Of a stretch of 28,790 nucleotides of DNA, positions 7,901 to 15,399 are shown piece by piece (the stretch's first letter is position 1; each line of letters starts with the position of its first letter). The translations under genes were made by a program, and so were the position numbers. The notes under the pieces were generated by a model, which was given only the letters and a program-made list of their open reading frames with translations, was not told the origin of the DNA and searched no databases. This stretch comes from Saccoglossus kowalevskii (Eukaryota; Hemichordata; Enteropneusta; Harrimaniidae), in the NCBI RefSeq assembly GCF_000003605.2, contig NW_003109098.1, positions 196,785 to 225,574 of the forward strand, written 5' to 3'.

Positions 7901-10378
7901 TCACTAATTACAGTTTAATTTTCATTATGTGTGTTATCCCGTTTCGTTTCGTTTCGTCAATTACAATAAACCGCATACAGAAAGTCACCCCCCCCCCGAG
8001 TCATCCACACTTCCGAAACTCCTTTCGCGCCTCGGCCTCATTCGCATTCAGCTCCTGCTATTTTCTGGGTTTTCTGCCCTGGATTCATGCCAAAGTCACT
8101 CGGAACTGAACATACAATTGCGTCACGTAATGGTATCTGATGGAATAAGAATCCTGGCAAAGTTGTGTGCATTGTGTTTTAAACTATCAAATAAATCATC
8201 ATATTCACACTCATGTCAATAGTTCTCAATTTTTTTCATCAAACAACGAATGACACCAACAGGAGTTGCATACACAGTAACTCCACTTGAGTGCAAAAAG
8301 AAGAATCCTCGCAATAGAGGGTAGGATGTTCTCAATATATGTCTGAAATAGGGGGTGTTTTTTTCTTCAATATGTCTGCTTTAGGGGGTACTAAATTTAC
8401 ATTGCGTCCGCAATAGGGGTATGGTTTGTCCACAGTCCCTCTATCCCAATACCGTGTAAATACTAGTCACCGACCTCTGCGTTACTATGAACTTTCACAG
8501 GGGTCGAGGCAATATTCGTGTCCCTGCAAACGCCAGTGAAACATAAAATTACCACACATATATTGAACTCACACGGGGTAGCAGTTTTATCCTTTTACAT
8601 TAGTGAAATGAACAAAAATAATATACTACTGTTAAAATGACCATTATACTGCCCATTTAAAAAATGTCATCAACTTTATCATTTAAACATGGGTAACTAT
8701 AACCACTAGTTTAAAAATACTGGTCAATATTTTTGCAATTAAAAAAATTCGGGTCGATGTTCTGGCCAATAAGAAAAATAATGGCCAGAAGTGACATTTC
8801 AATGGGATTTGAGAGGTGAAAAAAACAGTGTTAAAAAAAAGTGAAAAATTATTATAACCTCCTCACTAACCTAAAAGTACAAATAAATATTCAAAAGTGA
8901 CAATTTTAACTCTCTGAATCGCGACGGAATTTGTTGTTGTTGTATTTTTCTGATATGAATGCAATTCCGGGGACACTCAAATGGAAATAGTACTAAGAAA
9001 TATTTAAAACATTTGAAAAGTAAAACTTTTCAAAACGCGACTGAATTTCCGAAAGTAATCCGGATGCTGTTATACTTATACTATATTATATTTATATGCA
9101 TATATACACGTCGCTTGTTTTAGCTACATCTACGTTTCAAACAATCAACATGTATACTATATACTATGAAAACATTGAGGATACAATGTAAATCATAAAC
9201 CAATTTGCCTTGTAATTGTAATCAATATGACAAAAGCCTTTGGTGTGCCATAAGCAGTAAGTACTAGTATTCAGTATGGGTATGTGTCCTTTGGATTTGA
9301 CTTTCGTTTTTCCACTAGATTTATTTTCTAAATGTTTATTTAGTGAGAGTCAATTATGTCACGACAGATCTGTCTATATGCTACATTTAGAAATATATAT
9401 CATGTTTTTATGTCATATTGTAATTTACCATTCAACATATTTCTTGTTCTATAAAGTGAGCGTACATATATTTTGTACAATGATATATCTTTTACAGACG
9501 GGAAATACTAAACCAATTATATATATATACATATATATATATATATTGATGGGCGTATGACAAAATAAAAAATCACCCGATTCTATGTCATAAAGTCAAA
9601 TATCTTTGGTCACAACCCAACTAATGTGGCGAGAATGCTACGTCACTGGATTTCTTTGTCATAATTTTCCTTGATATTATTCAATTTTATCAAGTTTAAG
9701 TAGTTATTTATCTAGTCGAAGTTAATTAATATTTTACACAATTATTGTTACTTCTATAATACCTGACTTCCTGGGTGTATGTTCTAAGATCCATATCTCT
9801 CGTTGATGTATTGGTTCAGGAGTTTACTTATCAGTTGCGGTTCGTCTGTATTTTGTGGTTGTTTATTTTGATCTCGATTTATTTGTAAATATTCAATGAG
9901 CCTGCCTATTATTACTAATTTTGTTTGTTCATAGTATAATTAAATGCTCTCAGTGTGTATATGTCATGGATGTGTCAGTATAATGAATGCCAGTCTTCTA
10001 GAGAACCCAACCCGACCATAATATTTTCATTCCGGGTCCAGTGATGTTAAGGGAAAGTCACAGTGGTTTTATATGTGCTTAACTCTCCTGTCCATCACAT
10101 TTCTCGCAAAATGTACTCACCAACAGTTCGCCTTTGCTTTGCGTGTTTGACGGCCTGAAAGACAAACGTTTCACTAGTTAATATACATTGTACGTTACAA
10201 CATTCTTTCACGAATGTATAAGAAGTTTAAGTAAAATCAAACAAAAACATTAATATATTCTTACCCCGGGTTGGAGAGGGGCTAGTTTTTTGACAGCTGC
10301 CTTCCATGTGTTTTTACAAGTCACGTGATACACACTCAGCAAAATCACAACAATTGTACAAATTGATGCAGCGTTCAT
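1715..10378 (-). CDS. Secreted kringle-VWD protein gene (5' part, four exons)
   Basis: Model on the minus strand: exon 1 10378-10265, exon 2 10154-10121, exon 3 3091-2852, exon 4 1989-1715. The exon sum is 663 nt, exactly 221 codons. Junction phases agree: 0 between exons 1 and 2, 1 between 2 and 3 (G|AC = Asp), and 1 between 3 and 4 (G|AT = Asp). The product has a signal peptide, a short basic segment, one complete kringle, a Pro/Thr-rich linker and the N-terminal half of a VWD domain. It would be secreted; kringles bind proteins or lysine side chains, and VWD domains build multimeric or mucin-like proteins. The 3' end is not visible; exon 4 stops inside the VWD at a strong donor, phase 0. 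The roughly 7-kb intron 2 contains large inverted repeats and a possible nested gene. What is seen: exons, splice sites, domains. Inferred: that exons 1-2 belong with exons 3-4. Exons in between cannot be excluded. Confidence 0.7.
2063..2188 (+). other. Small unrecognised ORF (41 codons)
   Basis: An ATG-to-TAA frame encodes 41 residues beginning MFPGPFNANNLEIKELLGKS. Its composition looks more protein-like than the surrounding DNA, and it has in-frame stops on both sides. It lies in the intron between the kringle and VWD exons, on the opposite strand. No family is recognised and no splice sites are convincing. It could be a transposon fragment or chance. Confidence 0.15.
2488..2714. other. 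Locally CpG-rich segment, open in two plus-strand frames
   Basis: About 2525-2665 is richer in G+C and CpG than its surroundings, and two overlapping plus-strand frames stay open (2488-2670 and 2508-2714). It contains GCGCGGGAAA at 2583-2592, which matches the E2F consensus. The encoded peptides are arginine-rich and unrecognised, and the two overlapping frames cannot both be explained as coding. It could be an intronic regulatory island or a fragment of a mobile element. Confidence 0.25.
2852..3091 (-). CDS. Complete kringle-domain exon
   Basis: Acceptor TTTTTGCAG|AC and donor TGCG|GTAAGT bound a 240-nt symmetric phase 1-1 exon, as usual for kringle modules. With the Asp restored at the junction, cysteines fall at residues 2, 23, 52, 63, 75 and 80, the canonical six-cysteine pattern (disulfides 1-6, 2-4, 3-5 in the family). 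Family motifs YRG, EDNAYCRNPD and KPWCYT are present. In the lysine-binding site, the acidic pair D-x-D (NPDNDF) and the Trp of PWC are kept. The Arg and Trp found just before the fifth cysteine in plasminogen kringle 4 read Ala and Phe here (GAFAYC), so lysine binding may be weak or altered. That last point is inference from motif positions. Confidence 0.95.
3440..3885 (+). repeat. Left arm of a widely spaced inverted repeat
   Basis: Read forward, this segment matches the reverse complement of 8620-8990 over roughly 400 bp. Shared landmarks include GGAATTGCATTCATATCAGA, the CGCGATTCAGA stretch, TTGAATATTTATTTGT and CCATT..AATGTCACTTCTGGCC. Inside are many short 'ATAATGGCCATT / AATGGTCA / AATGGCAA' words in alternating sense, which makes the arm internally repetitive. 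The right arm lacks about 20 bp present here near 3495-3515 and differs elsewhere by small indels. It could be terminal repeats of one large element or two copies of a smaller element inserted in opposite orientation. Confidence 0.8.
3890..6050. other. Intron sequence, no gene seen; poly-C tract
   Basis: AT-rich DNA inside the long intron of the minus-strand gene. No domain, RNA gene or long open frame is recognised on either strand. A run of 15 Cs occupies 5599-5613, followed by an A run. Confidence 0.5.
6057..6112 (+). promoter_or_regulatory. Candidate promoter: perfect CRE plus TATA-like box
   Basis: TGACGTCA, the full palindromic cAMP-response element (CREB/ATF site), is at 6057-6064. 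TATATAAT lies at 6105-6112, about 38 bp before the ATG of the candidate exon at 6150. The order CRE, TATA, ATG, splice donor is that of a compact inducible promoter. These are motif matches only, and TATA-like words are common in AT-rich DNA. Confidence 0.35.
6150..6211 (+). CDS. Candidate first coding exon of a nested gene
   Basis: ATG at 6150 (A at -3) opens 20 codons, MKISLISTIEDGASAPNTVL, and the frame reaches a strong donor ATG|GTAAGTGT with exon end 6211, exit phase 2. A CRE and a TATA-like box lie just upstream. It sits on the plus strand inside the 7-kb intron of the minus-strand kringle-VWD gene. No family is recognised and no second exon was found. Short ATG frames ending at GTAAGT do occur by chance. 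Confidence 0.3.
6361..6373 (+). repeat. Poly-G tract
   Basis: A run of 13 Gs in AT-rich DNA. It could form a G-quadruplex and is prone to length error in assembly. Confidence 0.9.
6695..7180 (+). repeat. Left arm of an inner inverted-repeat element, G+C-rich outer part
   Basis: About 7027-7175 matches the reverse complement of about 7840-7975. Landmarks are AATGGGTTTTATACGCACA at 7119-7137 against its complement near 7882-7900, and the GAAACGAAACAAAACAGAAC tract against GTTTCGTTTCGTTTCG. The outer part (6695-7020) is unusually G+C-rich and contains several AGGCCCC words. Its reverse complement shares GCTTT...CTAAATTT...GGGGTA with about 8376-8430. The minus-strand frames across it (7059-6784, 7175-6867) match no family and are probably incidental. 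Confidence 0.7.
7190..7835. repeat. Loop of the inner element: short repeats in alternating orientation
   Basis: Between the arms, a degenerate unit of about 95 bp recurs. In plus sense it runs GATTATCT-TAATTAG-GAAACGA, then CTAATTA, then TTTTCGGCAAATGTTT, then a GACTGAAAGG end. It is seen at about 7650-7747 and 7808-7900 (plus), and at about 7384-7480 (minus). A direct repeat CGAAACTTGA-CAG-ATTTTTA occurs at about 7193 and 7561, and TACCTTTCAGTC at about 7384 and 7581. No coding frame is seen. The pattern resembles a foldback-type non-autonomous element or stacked MITEs. Confidence 0.6.
7840..8308 (-). repeat. Right arm of the inner inverted-repeat element
   Basis: The part 7840-7975 is the inverted partner of 7027-7175. 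It includes GTTTCGTTTCGTTTCG at about 7941-7956 and a short poly-C at about 7987-7997. From about 8000 to 8308 the sequence no longer pairs clearly with the left arm, and no gene is recognised. The plus frames at 7882-8109 and 7929-8222 have no family signature. Confidence 0.6.
8309..8440 (+). repeat. Degenerate tandem repeat of about 33 bp, four units
   Basis: Four units begin near 8309, 8342, 8376 and 8408, each carrying CNGCAATAGGGGGTA or a variant, followed by a T-rich stretch ending CAATATGT or similar. The third unit contains the CTAAATTT block shared in inverted form with the left arm near 6750, so the array belongs to the inner inverted-repeat element. Confidence 0.6.
8620..8990 (-). 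repeat. Right arm of the widely spaced inverted repeat
   Basis: Inverted partner of 3440-3885, described there. Just beyond it, at about 9025-9090, a short stretch (CGCGACTGAATTTCCGAAAG...) again resembles the same arm. The right flank therefore holds a partial second copy in the same orientation, including the roughly 20-bp block that the main right arm lacks. Confidence 0.8.
9091..10110. other. Intron sequence, no gene seen; TA-rich tract
   Basis: AT-rich DNA within intron 2 of the kringle-VWD gene. A (TA)n tract with one interruption occupies about 9518-9547. The plus-strand frame at 9276-9560 runs into this tract and has no recognisable domain; it is regarded as chance. Confidence 0.5.
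10121..10154 (-). CDS. 34-nt microexon of the kringle-VWD gene
   Basis: Acceptor GTTTGTCTTTCAG|GCC and donor GTTG|GTGAGTAC are both strong. The exon reads 11 codons, AVKHAKQRRTV, plus one base (entry phase 0, exit phase 1). The extra G completes an Asp codon with the kringle exon. The segment is very basic and contains an Arg-Arg pair that could be a proprotein cleavage site before the kringle; the cleavage is inference. Confidence 0.7.
10265..10378 (-). CDS. First coding exon: signal peptide and basic segment
   Basis: ATG at 10378 (A at -3) opens 38 codons ending at donor CCCGGG|GTAAGA, phase 0. Residues 1-21 form a typical signal peptide, MNAASICTIVVILLSVYHVT plus Cys, with a hydrophobic core at residues 6-16 and likely cleavage near residue 20 or 21. 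The following residues are Lys-rich and end LAPLQPG. A pyrimidine-rich TTTATCTCCAG directly precedes the ATG, so an acceptor there, with a separate 5'-UTR exon, is possible. The exon lies just beside the left end of the LINE, which is on the other strand. Confidence 0.75.
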
Positions 10379-10461
10379 TCTGGAGATAAATGATTATTAA
10401 TGCTTAATATTTGTGTTTGACAATGAGTTGTGTTTTACCGGATAACTTATGAAATTGTTAA

Positions 10462-12535
10462 CTGGTGTTCACACTGAAATATAGCAAAAAGAAGGCCAAC
10501 AAAGGGGGAAAACTAGAATTAAAAGTTGAAGAGATGGAAAAGTATTTAGCATTTCAACAAACAGAGGACATTGCAGAAGAGTGCCAAAAAGCTACAGATG
10601 AACTCCAAAAAGAACTAGATCATATAAACGAGGGGAGTATATGCGTGACCAATAGTATGGGTAGATCAAGGTGTGACTGGTATGAGTATGGAGAGAGAAA
10701 ATAATAAATATTTTGTTATCATTGGAAAAATTAAATGATAAGACTCTCGGTAAACAAGAAGAGTTTTTTTTTGTGCCAGGCGACAGTTCCGTACATTGAA
10801 TGTCATTGTTGTCTCTCCTGACTTTTTTTTATTGTGCAAATTGCAAGTGCTAGTGCTGACACATAGTGAATTTTTGACAGGGCTGTGCGGCCATCTCCCT
10901 ATCAAATGGCAATTTAATGCGCTATCCTGGCGTCAACCAGGCTCGGTCGAACACAAGCACCTGCGGACCTTAACCAAGGTTCCCCCAAAGTCACATTCGT
11001 TAGTGAATAAATCTGGATTGGCCTTCCTATTGAGTCTGTGGCACACTCACCCAGGGTATGTTGATGTTCAGCCTATGATAGGATTTGAACTTGGGTCTAC
11101 CGATCGAGTCTGATGCGACAAACATTATGCTACCAGTGACTGAATAAATTAACAAAGAAATTCTATGAAGATTTGTATTCAACAAAAATTCAGCCAGTGA
11201 ATGAGACAAATAAAGATCAAGAAATTGTTGTTCTTTAACAATCTAGAAACTCCAAAACTAGAAACTTCCAAGGGAGGAAGCACTACAGTCAGAGGGTATG
11301 ATTACATTAGAAGAAGCAGAAAGTGCACTAAAATAATTACAAAATAATGAGACTCCTGGAAATGACTGTCTCACAGTTGAATTTTTAAAAAATATTTGAG
11401 CCAACCTTAGGTCATATCTAGTTAGATTACTAAACAGCGGGTTTGAAAAAGGTGAATTTTCACCATCACAAAGACAGGGGGTAATAATTTTGCTTGCAGA
11501 TATATTAAAAACTGGCGACCAGTTGCATTATTAAATATAGACTACAAGATTGGAACCAAATGTTTGGCAAGGAGAATGAACAAAATATTACCAAAAATTA
11601 TAAATCAAACACAATCGGCCTTCGTGAAGAATAGATACATTGGGGACCTCATAAGACTGGTAGAAAATACTATGCAATATAGGGATAATATGAAGATACC
11701 AGGTATTCTCATTTCAATCGATTTTGAAAAGGCATTTGATAGTCTGGATGGAGCTTCATGCTGGAAGCGTTAAAAGCCTTTACAAAATCTCCTTTAGCTG
11801 TTTTATGAACAAAGGTACATCTACCGAATATTTCTATCTGAGAAGAGGAGTTAGACAAGGGGATTGCATTTCTCCAGCATTGTTTATTCTGAGCTTAGAA
11901 ATATTCTTGATTGCATTGCGTAGCAACAATTATATTAAGGGAATCAAAATTAATAACCAAGAAATCAAGAATGCAATCCTGCAAGATAGCATGTCCGCTA
12001 AAAATGTATTCACACTTTTAAACAAATCTAAAGATAATTCAGGGCTACAAATAAATTTTGAAAAATCAGAAGCCATGTGGCTTGGCAAACTGAAAAGGAG
12101 TAAACAAAAACCATTGAAGTTGAAATGACCTAAAGAACCAATAAAAAGAGTTAGAATCCATGTCTCTTATGACTATGTAAAAGCAAAAAACTTAAATAAA
12201 ACTCGGGATTCTACATTGGCAGGTAGAATTCAGATAATCAAAACACTAGGAATTTCTAAAATGCAAGATTTATTAAGCATGGTGGAAGGAAATTAATAAA
12301 ATTCTCTACGATTTTCTATGGAGAGGACCAGATCGGATAGCGAGACACACATTTATTGGCTGTAAAAAAAGGAGGGTTAAATAAGCCTGATATATATACA
12401 TTTTGTATATATACAGTAAATATAGCAATTAGGATTGACTGGATAAGAAGGTACTGCGACCAGTCAATCAAACATCCATGATTCAGCTTTGGTTCGTGGA
12501 CGTTTTATTGGTACGAGTTGTTTAAAATGCTGTGA
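10462..12535 (+). pseudogene. Broken L1/Tx1-like LINE, ORF2 remnant with reverse transcriptase
   Basis: Fragments of one non-LTR retrotransposon ORF lie in several plus-strand frames: 10465-10704 (linker ahead of the RT), about 11145-11560 (frames broken by stops), 11564-11773, 11724-12128, and weak traces to about 12535. Visible RT motifs are QSAFVKNRYIGD, IDFEKAFDSLD (catalytic motif A), RRGVRQGD (motif B), and downstream LQINFEKSEAMWLGK and LAGRIQIIKTLG. The YADD catalytic block expected between IKINNQEIK and LQDSMSAKN is missing, so the enzyme is dead. No endonuclease domain is present, consistent with 5' truncation on insertion. A SINE interrupts it at about 10764-11140. Assignment to the L1/Tx1 group rests on the motif spelling and is less certain than the LINE call. 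Confidence 0.88.
10764..11140 (-). mobile_element. tRNA-derived SINE inserted in the LINE
   Basis: On the minus strand, TAGCATAATG (11132-11123) resembles a Pol III A box and AGTTCAAATCC (11091-11081) a B box, spaced as in a tRNA gene. After the tRNA-like head comes an unrelated body and a tail with GACATTCAATGT and CGCCTGGCAC ending in an A run (plus-strand T run at about 10766-10774). The LINE frame resumes on both sides, so the SINE is younger than the LINE. No clear target-site duplication was found. The plus-strand frame 10796-11113 and the minus-strand frame 11209-11027 are incidental. Confidence 0.75.
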
Positions 12536-13394
12536 CGTGATGACGTGATGAAATTTGTCAAACAAACATATTAGTAAACTATGTGCCATTAATGTAAATT
12601 GTGTAATGCAACCTGTCCATCTGGAATCTGACAGAAATTTACCGAACCATGTGAGTGATGAGTGACAACACGATCTACGCCATTCATTAAATACAGACTC
12701 GAGTATCTTCTATCTATATATGCTATTACTGTAGGCCAACGATTAGGTAATGCGCAATTCTATGAAAGTGGCAATAATTATGGACATGTATAATTACGTA
12801 ATTGTATTTTATAATACAAGACGTGCTAATTACGCTGATGGCTTTGGATTGAGAAAATACATGAAAATAATCTTGTATATATTTTATTAGTTGTTAACAT
12901 CAAATGTTATGATAGTGAGTCGTGATCATTTCCGTGTTATCGCTAATTTCAAAAAGTGGAGGCAAACATTTCGGAAATCTGTCCCAACTATCGAACAAAA
13001 AATACGTGCAGTACTTCGAGATATAAGTACTGGGGTTTCCTTTCTGTAATTCTTCTATTTTTGAAAGATTCTTGCACGAGAGATATTTTGCGTGGAACTA
13101 ACCAGTTTTGAAATGGCGGACTGACACACCCATTTGATAGTTCGGTGTTTGCAGTACCGGTGTCGCGTCATTTTGTGCATATTTAAGCCTGAGGCTATAA
13201 CTTTGTAGCTAACTTGTTTTCGGTGTAGGCACAAATCCAATTTTCGTATTCGACCCAAGTGCCATCCATTTTGTAGAAAATATAAAACAAATGTGCTGTT
13301 ATGCGGATGTGAATACCCCCTCCCGATTTTCAATTGGGTATTGAACTCATAAATCCCAAAAATAATGCCCAATCTGGACTATTCGTTTCCCCAG
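12536..13394. other. No firm gene; possible promoter region near 13110
   Basis: AT-rich to about 13000, with a 12-bp palindrome AATTACGTAATT at 12792-12803 and two GTGACGTGATG-like words near 12533-12549. From about 13050 CpGs become more frequent. GAAATGGCGGAC at 13110-13121 resembles a YY1 core often found at animal transcription starts. The minus-strand frame 13372-13055 (105 codons) has no recognised family. Confidence 0.3.
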
Positions 13395-13495
13395 GTCCCT
13401 TGCCGACGTTTCAAAATAATAGGTTGTCACATGCACAGCCGTCTGTTCGTTCCTATCGAAGAATTATAGAAGGAGAGCTGAAGTCATACATACCT
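13395..13495 (+). CDS. Candidate internal coding exon of an unknown gene
   Basis: A strong acceptor TTCGTTTCCCCAG|GT and a strong donor ATACCT|GTGAGTCT bound 101 nt. One frame is open throughout (33 codons, entry phase 1, exit phase 0). The other two contain stops. Residues such as NNRLSHAQPSVRSYRRIIEG and ELKSYIP look like a genuine, charged, soluble protein. I do not recognise the family. A possible start region with a YY1-like motif lies 280 bp upstream, but no partner exon was found. Confidence 0.45.
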
Positions 13496-13499
13496 GTGA

Positions 13500-14690
13500 G
13501 TCTGTGCCGGGTCACTAGTATATGCTCTTGTATTTACATACACGTATGTTTAACCAACAGACAACTTGTGAAGGTACAGTGCTACAATGTGACAATACCA
13601 AAAGTAGTTGCTGGCCAATAAACGCGCGATGTTAGGATGTGTGCGAGATCGTGACAACTTTGTTTTATGTACGCTTTTGTACTGCTGGCGCCACTGTTCA
13701 GACGTCTTTCTATTGTACGATTTCATCGCGCAACAGGAAGAGGCTGTCACCACGATACTGTAATCTATGCACACACGCTAAAGAACACGTAAAGTTGTTA
13801 AGGACATTGCAATTTGATGAATGTTTCAATGTCGTTTTCAGTACAAATCATTTTAAAACCAGGGTAGATGAAAGTGTTGTGTTTTGGTCGCCACGTACTT
13901 ATAATTCTGTCTGCTGTTATGAGGGCATTGCAATTTTTAATAAATGTTTCAATTTAATTTCATAAAGATAACGAAGAGCATACAAACATATTATGTACAC
14001 TATTTAGCTTGCAACTACATAGAAGCCCACAAATCAATCTACTGGTTTCATAGAGTTGAATGCAACCAAATATTCTATTGCCATGTGTTAGTGTTTCCAG
14101 TCATAAACATGTAACAGAATATTCCATAAACAGTAAATTCGTCACTGTTCAAAATATCCTATATAGTTGGTGAGTGTTATGCCTGGAAGATACGGCATAC
14201 GAATTGAATAACTAGGACCGACATAGTATGCAATACTGGGAGAAAGCCATGTTTATCACAAATGCATTATGGGTTACATCAAGTGACCTTTGACATAACA
14301 ATGATGTAATATCTTAGACCGCCTCAATTTGTTATACACAAGTGATTATGACTTATCTACCTGCGTGTGTCCATTGCGTGCTTAACTGGTGCATGTTTGT
14401 AGATCATGATTTTTGAGACTGAATGTGCGAATCAATAATTGGCAATAAAAGGTGGCTTTACTGCACCAGTTGGAGTCTCACGTTGTAGTGGTTTATCGTC
14501 ACTCTGATTTAAACATATGAATTTCTGGTTTCCATGATTCGATTAAGTCATGATTCGATTAAGTGAAACAAGGTCCAACCTTTGCCATGCATGAGCCTCG
14601 TTTTCAGTTTAGTGGTTGTAATCGTATAGAATCACCTATTACTAACCATTACTAATGGTCTGCTTTTGACTTCTGCCTTTTGATCATCAT
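13500..14690. other. No gene recognised; short direct duplication
   Basis: The plus-strand frame 13639-13965 (108 codons) has no recognisable domain. About 13620-13770 is locally CpG-rich, with CCAATAAACGCGCG and CAGGAAG (ETS-like) words. CATGATTCGATTAAGT is repeated in tandem at 14533-14548 and 14549-14564. Remnants of an LTR of the neighbouring Gypsy element may lie here but cannot be delimited. Confidence 0.35.
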
Positions 14691-14699
14691 CAGCTGTAG

Positions 14700-14930
14700 G
14701 AATTCAATTAATGTTTAAATGCAGTGAATTCATCATTGGTATACTGTCAACCTTTGTCTGTCATCCTATCAGTGATTCCATGCAATGCGAAGTGAGACTT
14801 TGTCACATTGCCAGCTGTCGTCGTCTTCGAGGCGGTCTATCACAAAGTAGTCACTACGATAATCCTCATCATCCATGGTTTTCTTCATATATACACAAAT
14901 AGATCTTGCCCAACTTTAGAACGCCAGTTT
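14700..14930 (-). pseudogene. Ty3/Gypsy integrase core fragment
   Basis: On the minus strand, pieces in shifted frames spell VGQDLF, DRLE, TTAGNV, KSHFA, HGI and YTNDEF, in the order expected for the integrase catalytic core of Ty3/Gypsy elements. Several frameshifts and stops interrupt it. It continues the element whose RNase H and RT remnants lie just to the right (upstream on the minus strand). The plus-strand frame 14711-14902 is its shadow. Confidence 0.7.
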
Positions 14931-15085
14931 GTTAATCTCTAAAATTCCAGCATTCATAAATACAAACTGTGATTTTCCTCACATGCATCTGGCCATCTGG
15001 CCATGACTGTTCTCATGAGCATTTGTAATCGGGCATGGCGGAGGTACAAGATTTGACTTGTTCATGAGTTCTTTCAGATAAGTGC

Positions 15086-15382
15086 TTAAATTCTACCTGT
15101 TTGAAATAAGCTCTGGTCTTGTATACGTTGGATTATTTGGTATTCTTGAGTATTGTCTGTTTTATGCGCATGTGCTCTACTTAACACTCGACGTAACATG
15201 TCATCGACGTACATCCTGGTAAGTATATATACTTGTAGGTTGTACTTTTGCAGTGCTGAATGTAACGATTTTTGTAAAACCATAACCAATGGTTTATGGT
15301 CTAATTCTACAGTGATTTTATGACGATGACAATGCAAGCATTGGTTAAATCTGCAACAAGCAAAACAATGCGCTGGAGACAA
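15086..15382 (-). pseudogene. Ty3/Gypsy RNase H fragment
   Basis: A minus-strand open frame of 98 codons contains KITVELDHKPLVMVLQKSLH and further on MYVDDMLRRVLSRAHA. These correspond to the RNase H region (the T/E-x-DHKPL block and the 'ADxLSRA' end) of Ty3/Gypsy polyproteins. The stretch between them is shorter than in intact elements, so there is an internal deletion. It is non-functional. Confidence 0.85.
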
Positions 15383-15399
15383 ATGCCACTAGCTGTCCA

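Noticed and set aside
13639-13965. 108-codon plus-strand ORF
   Set aside because: Cysteine spacing and composition match no known domain, no splice or start support, and the length is within chance for this window.
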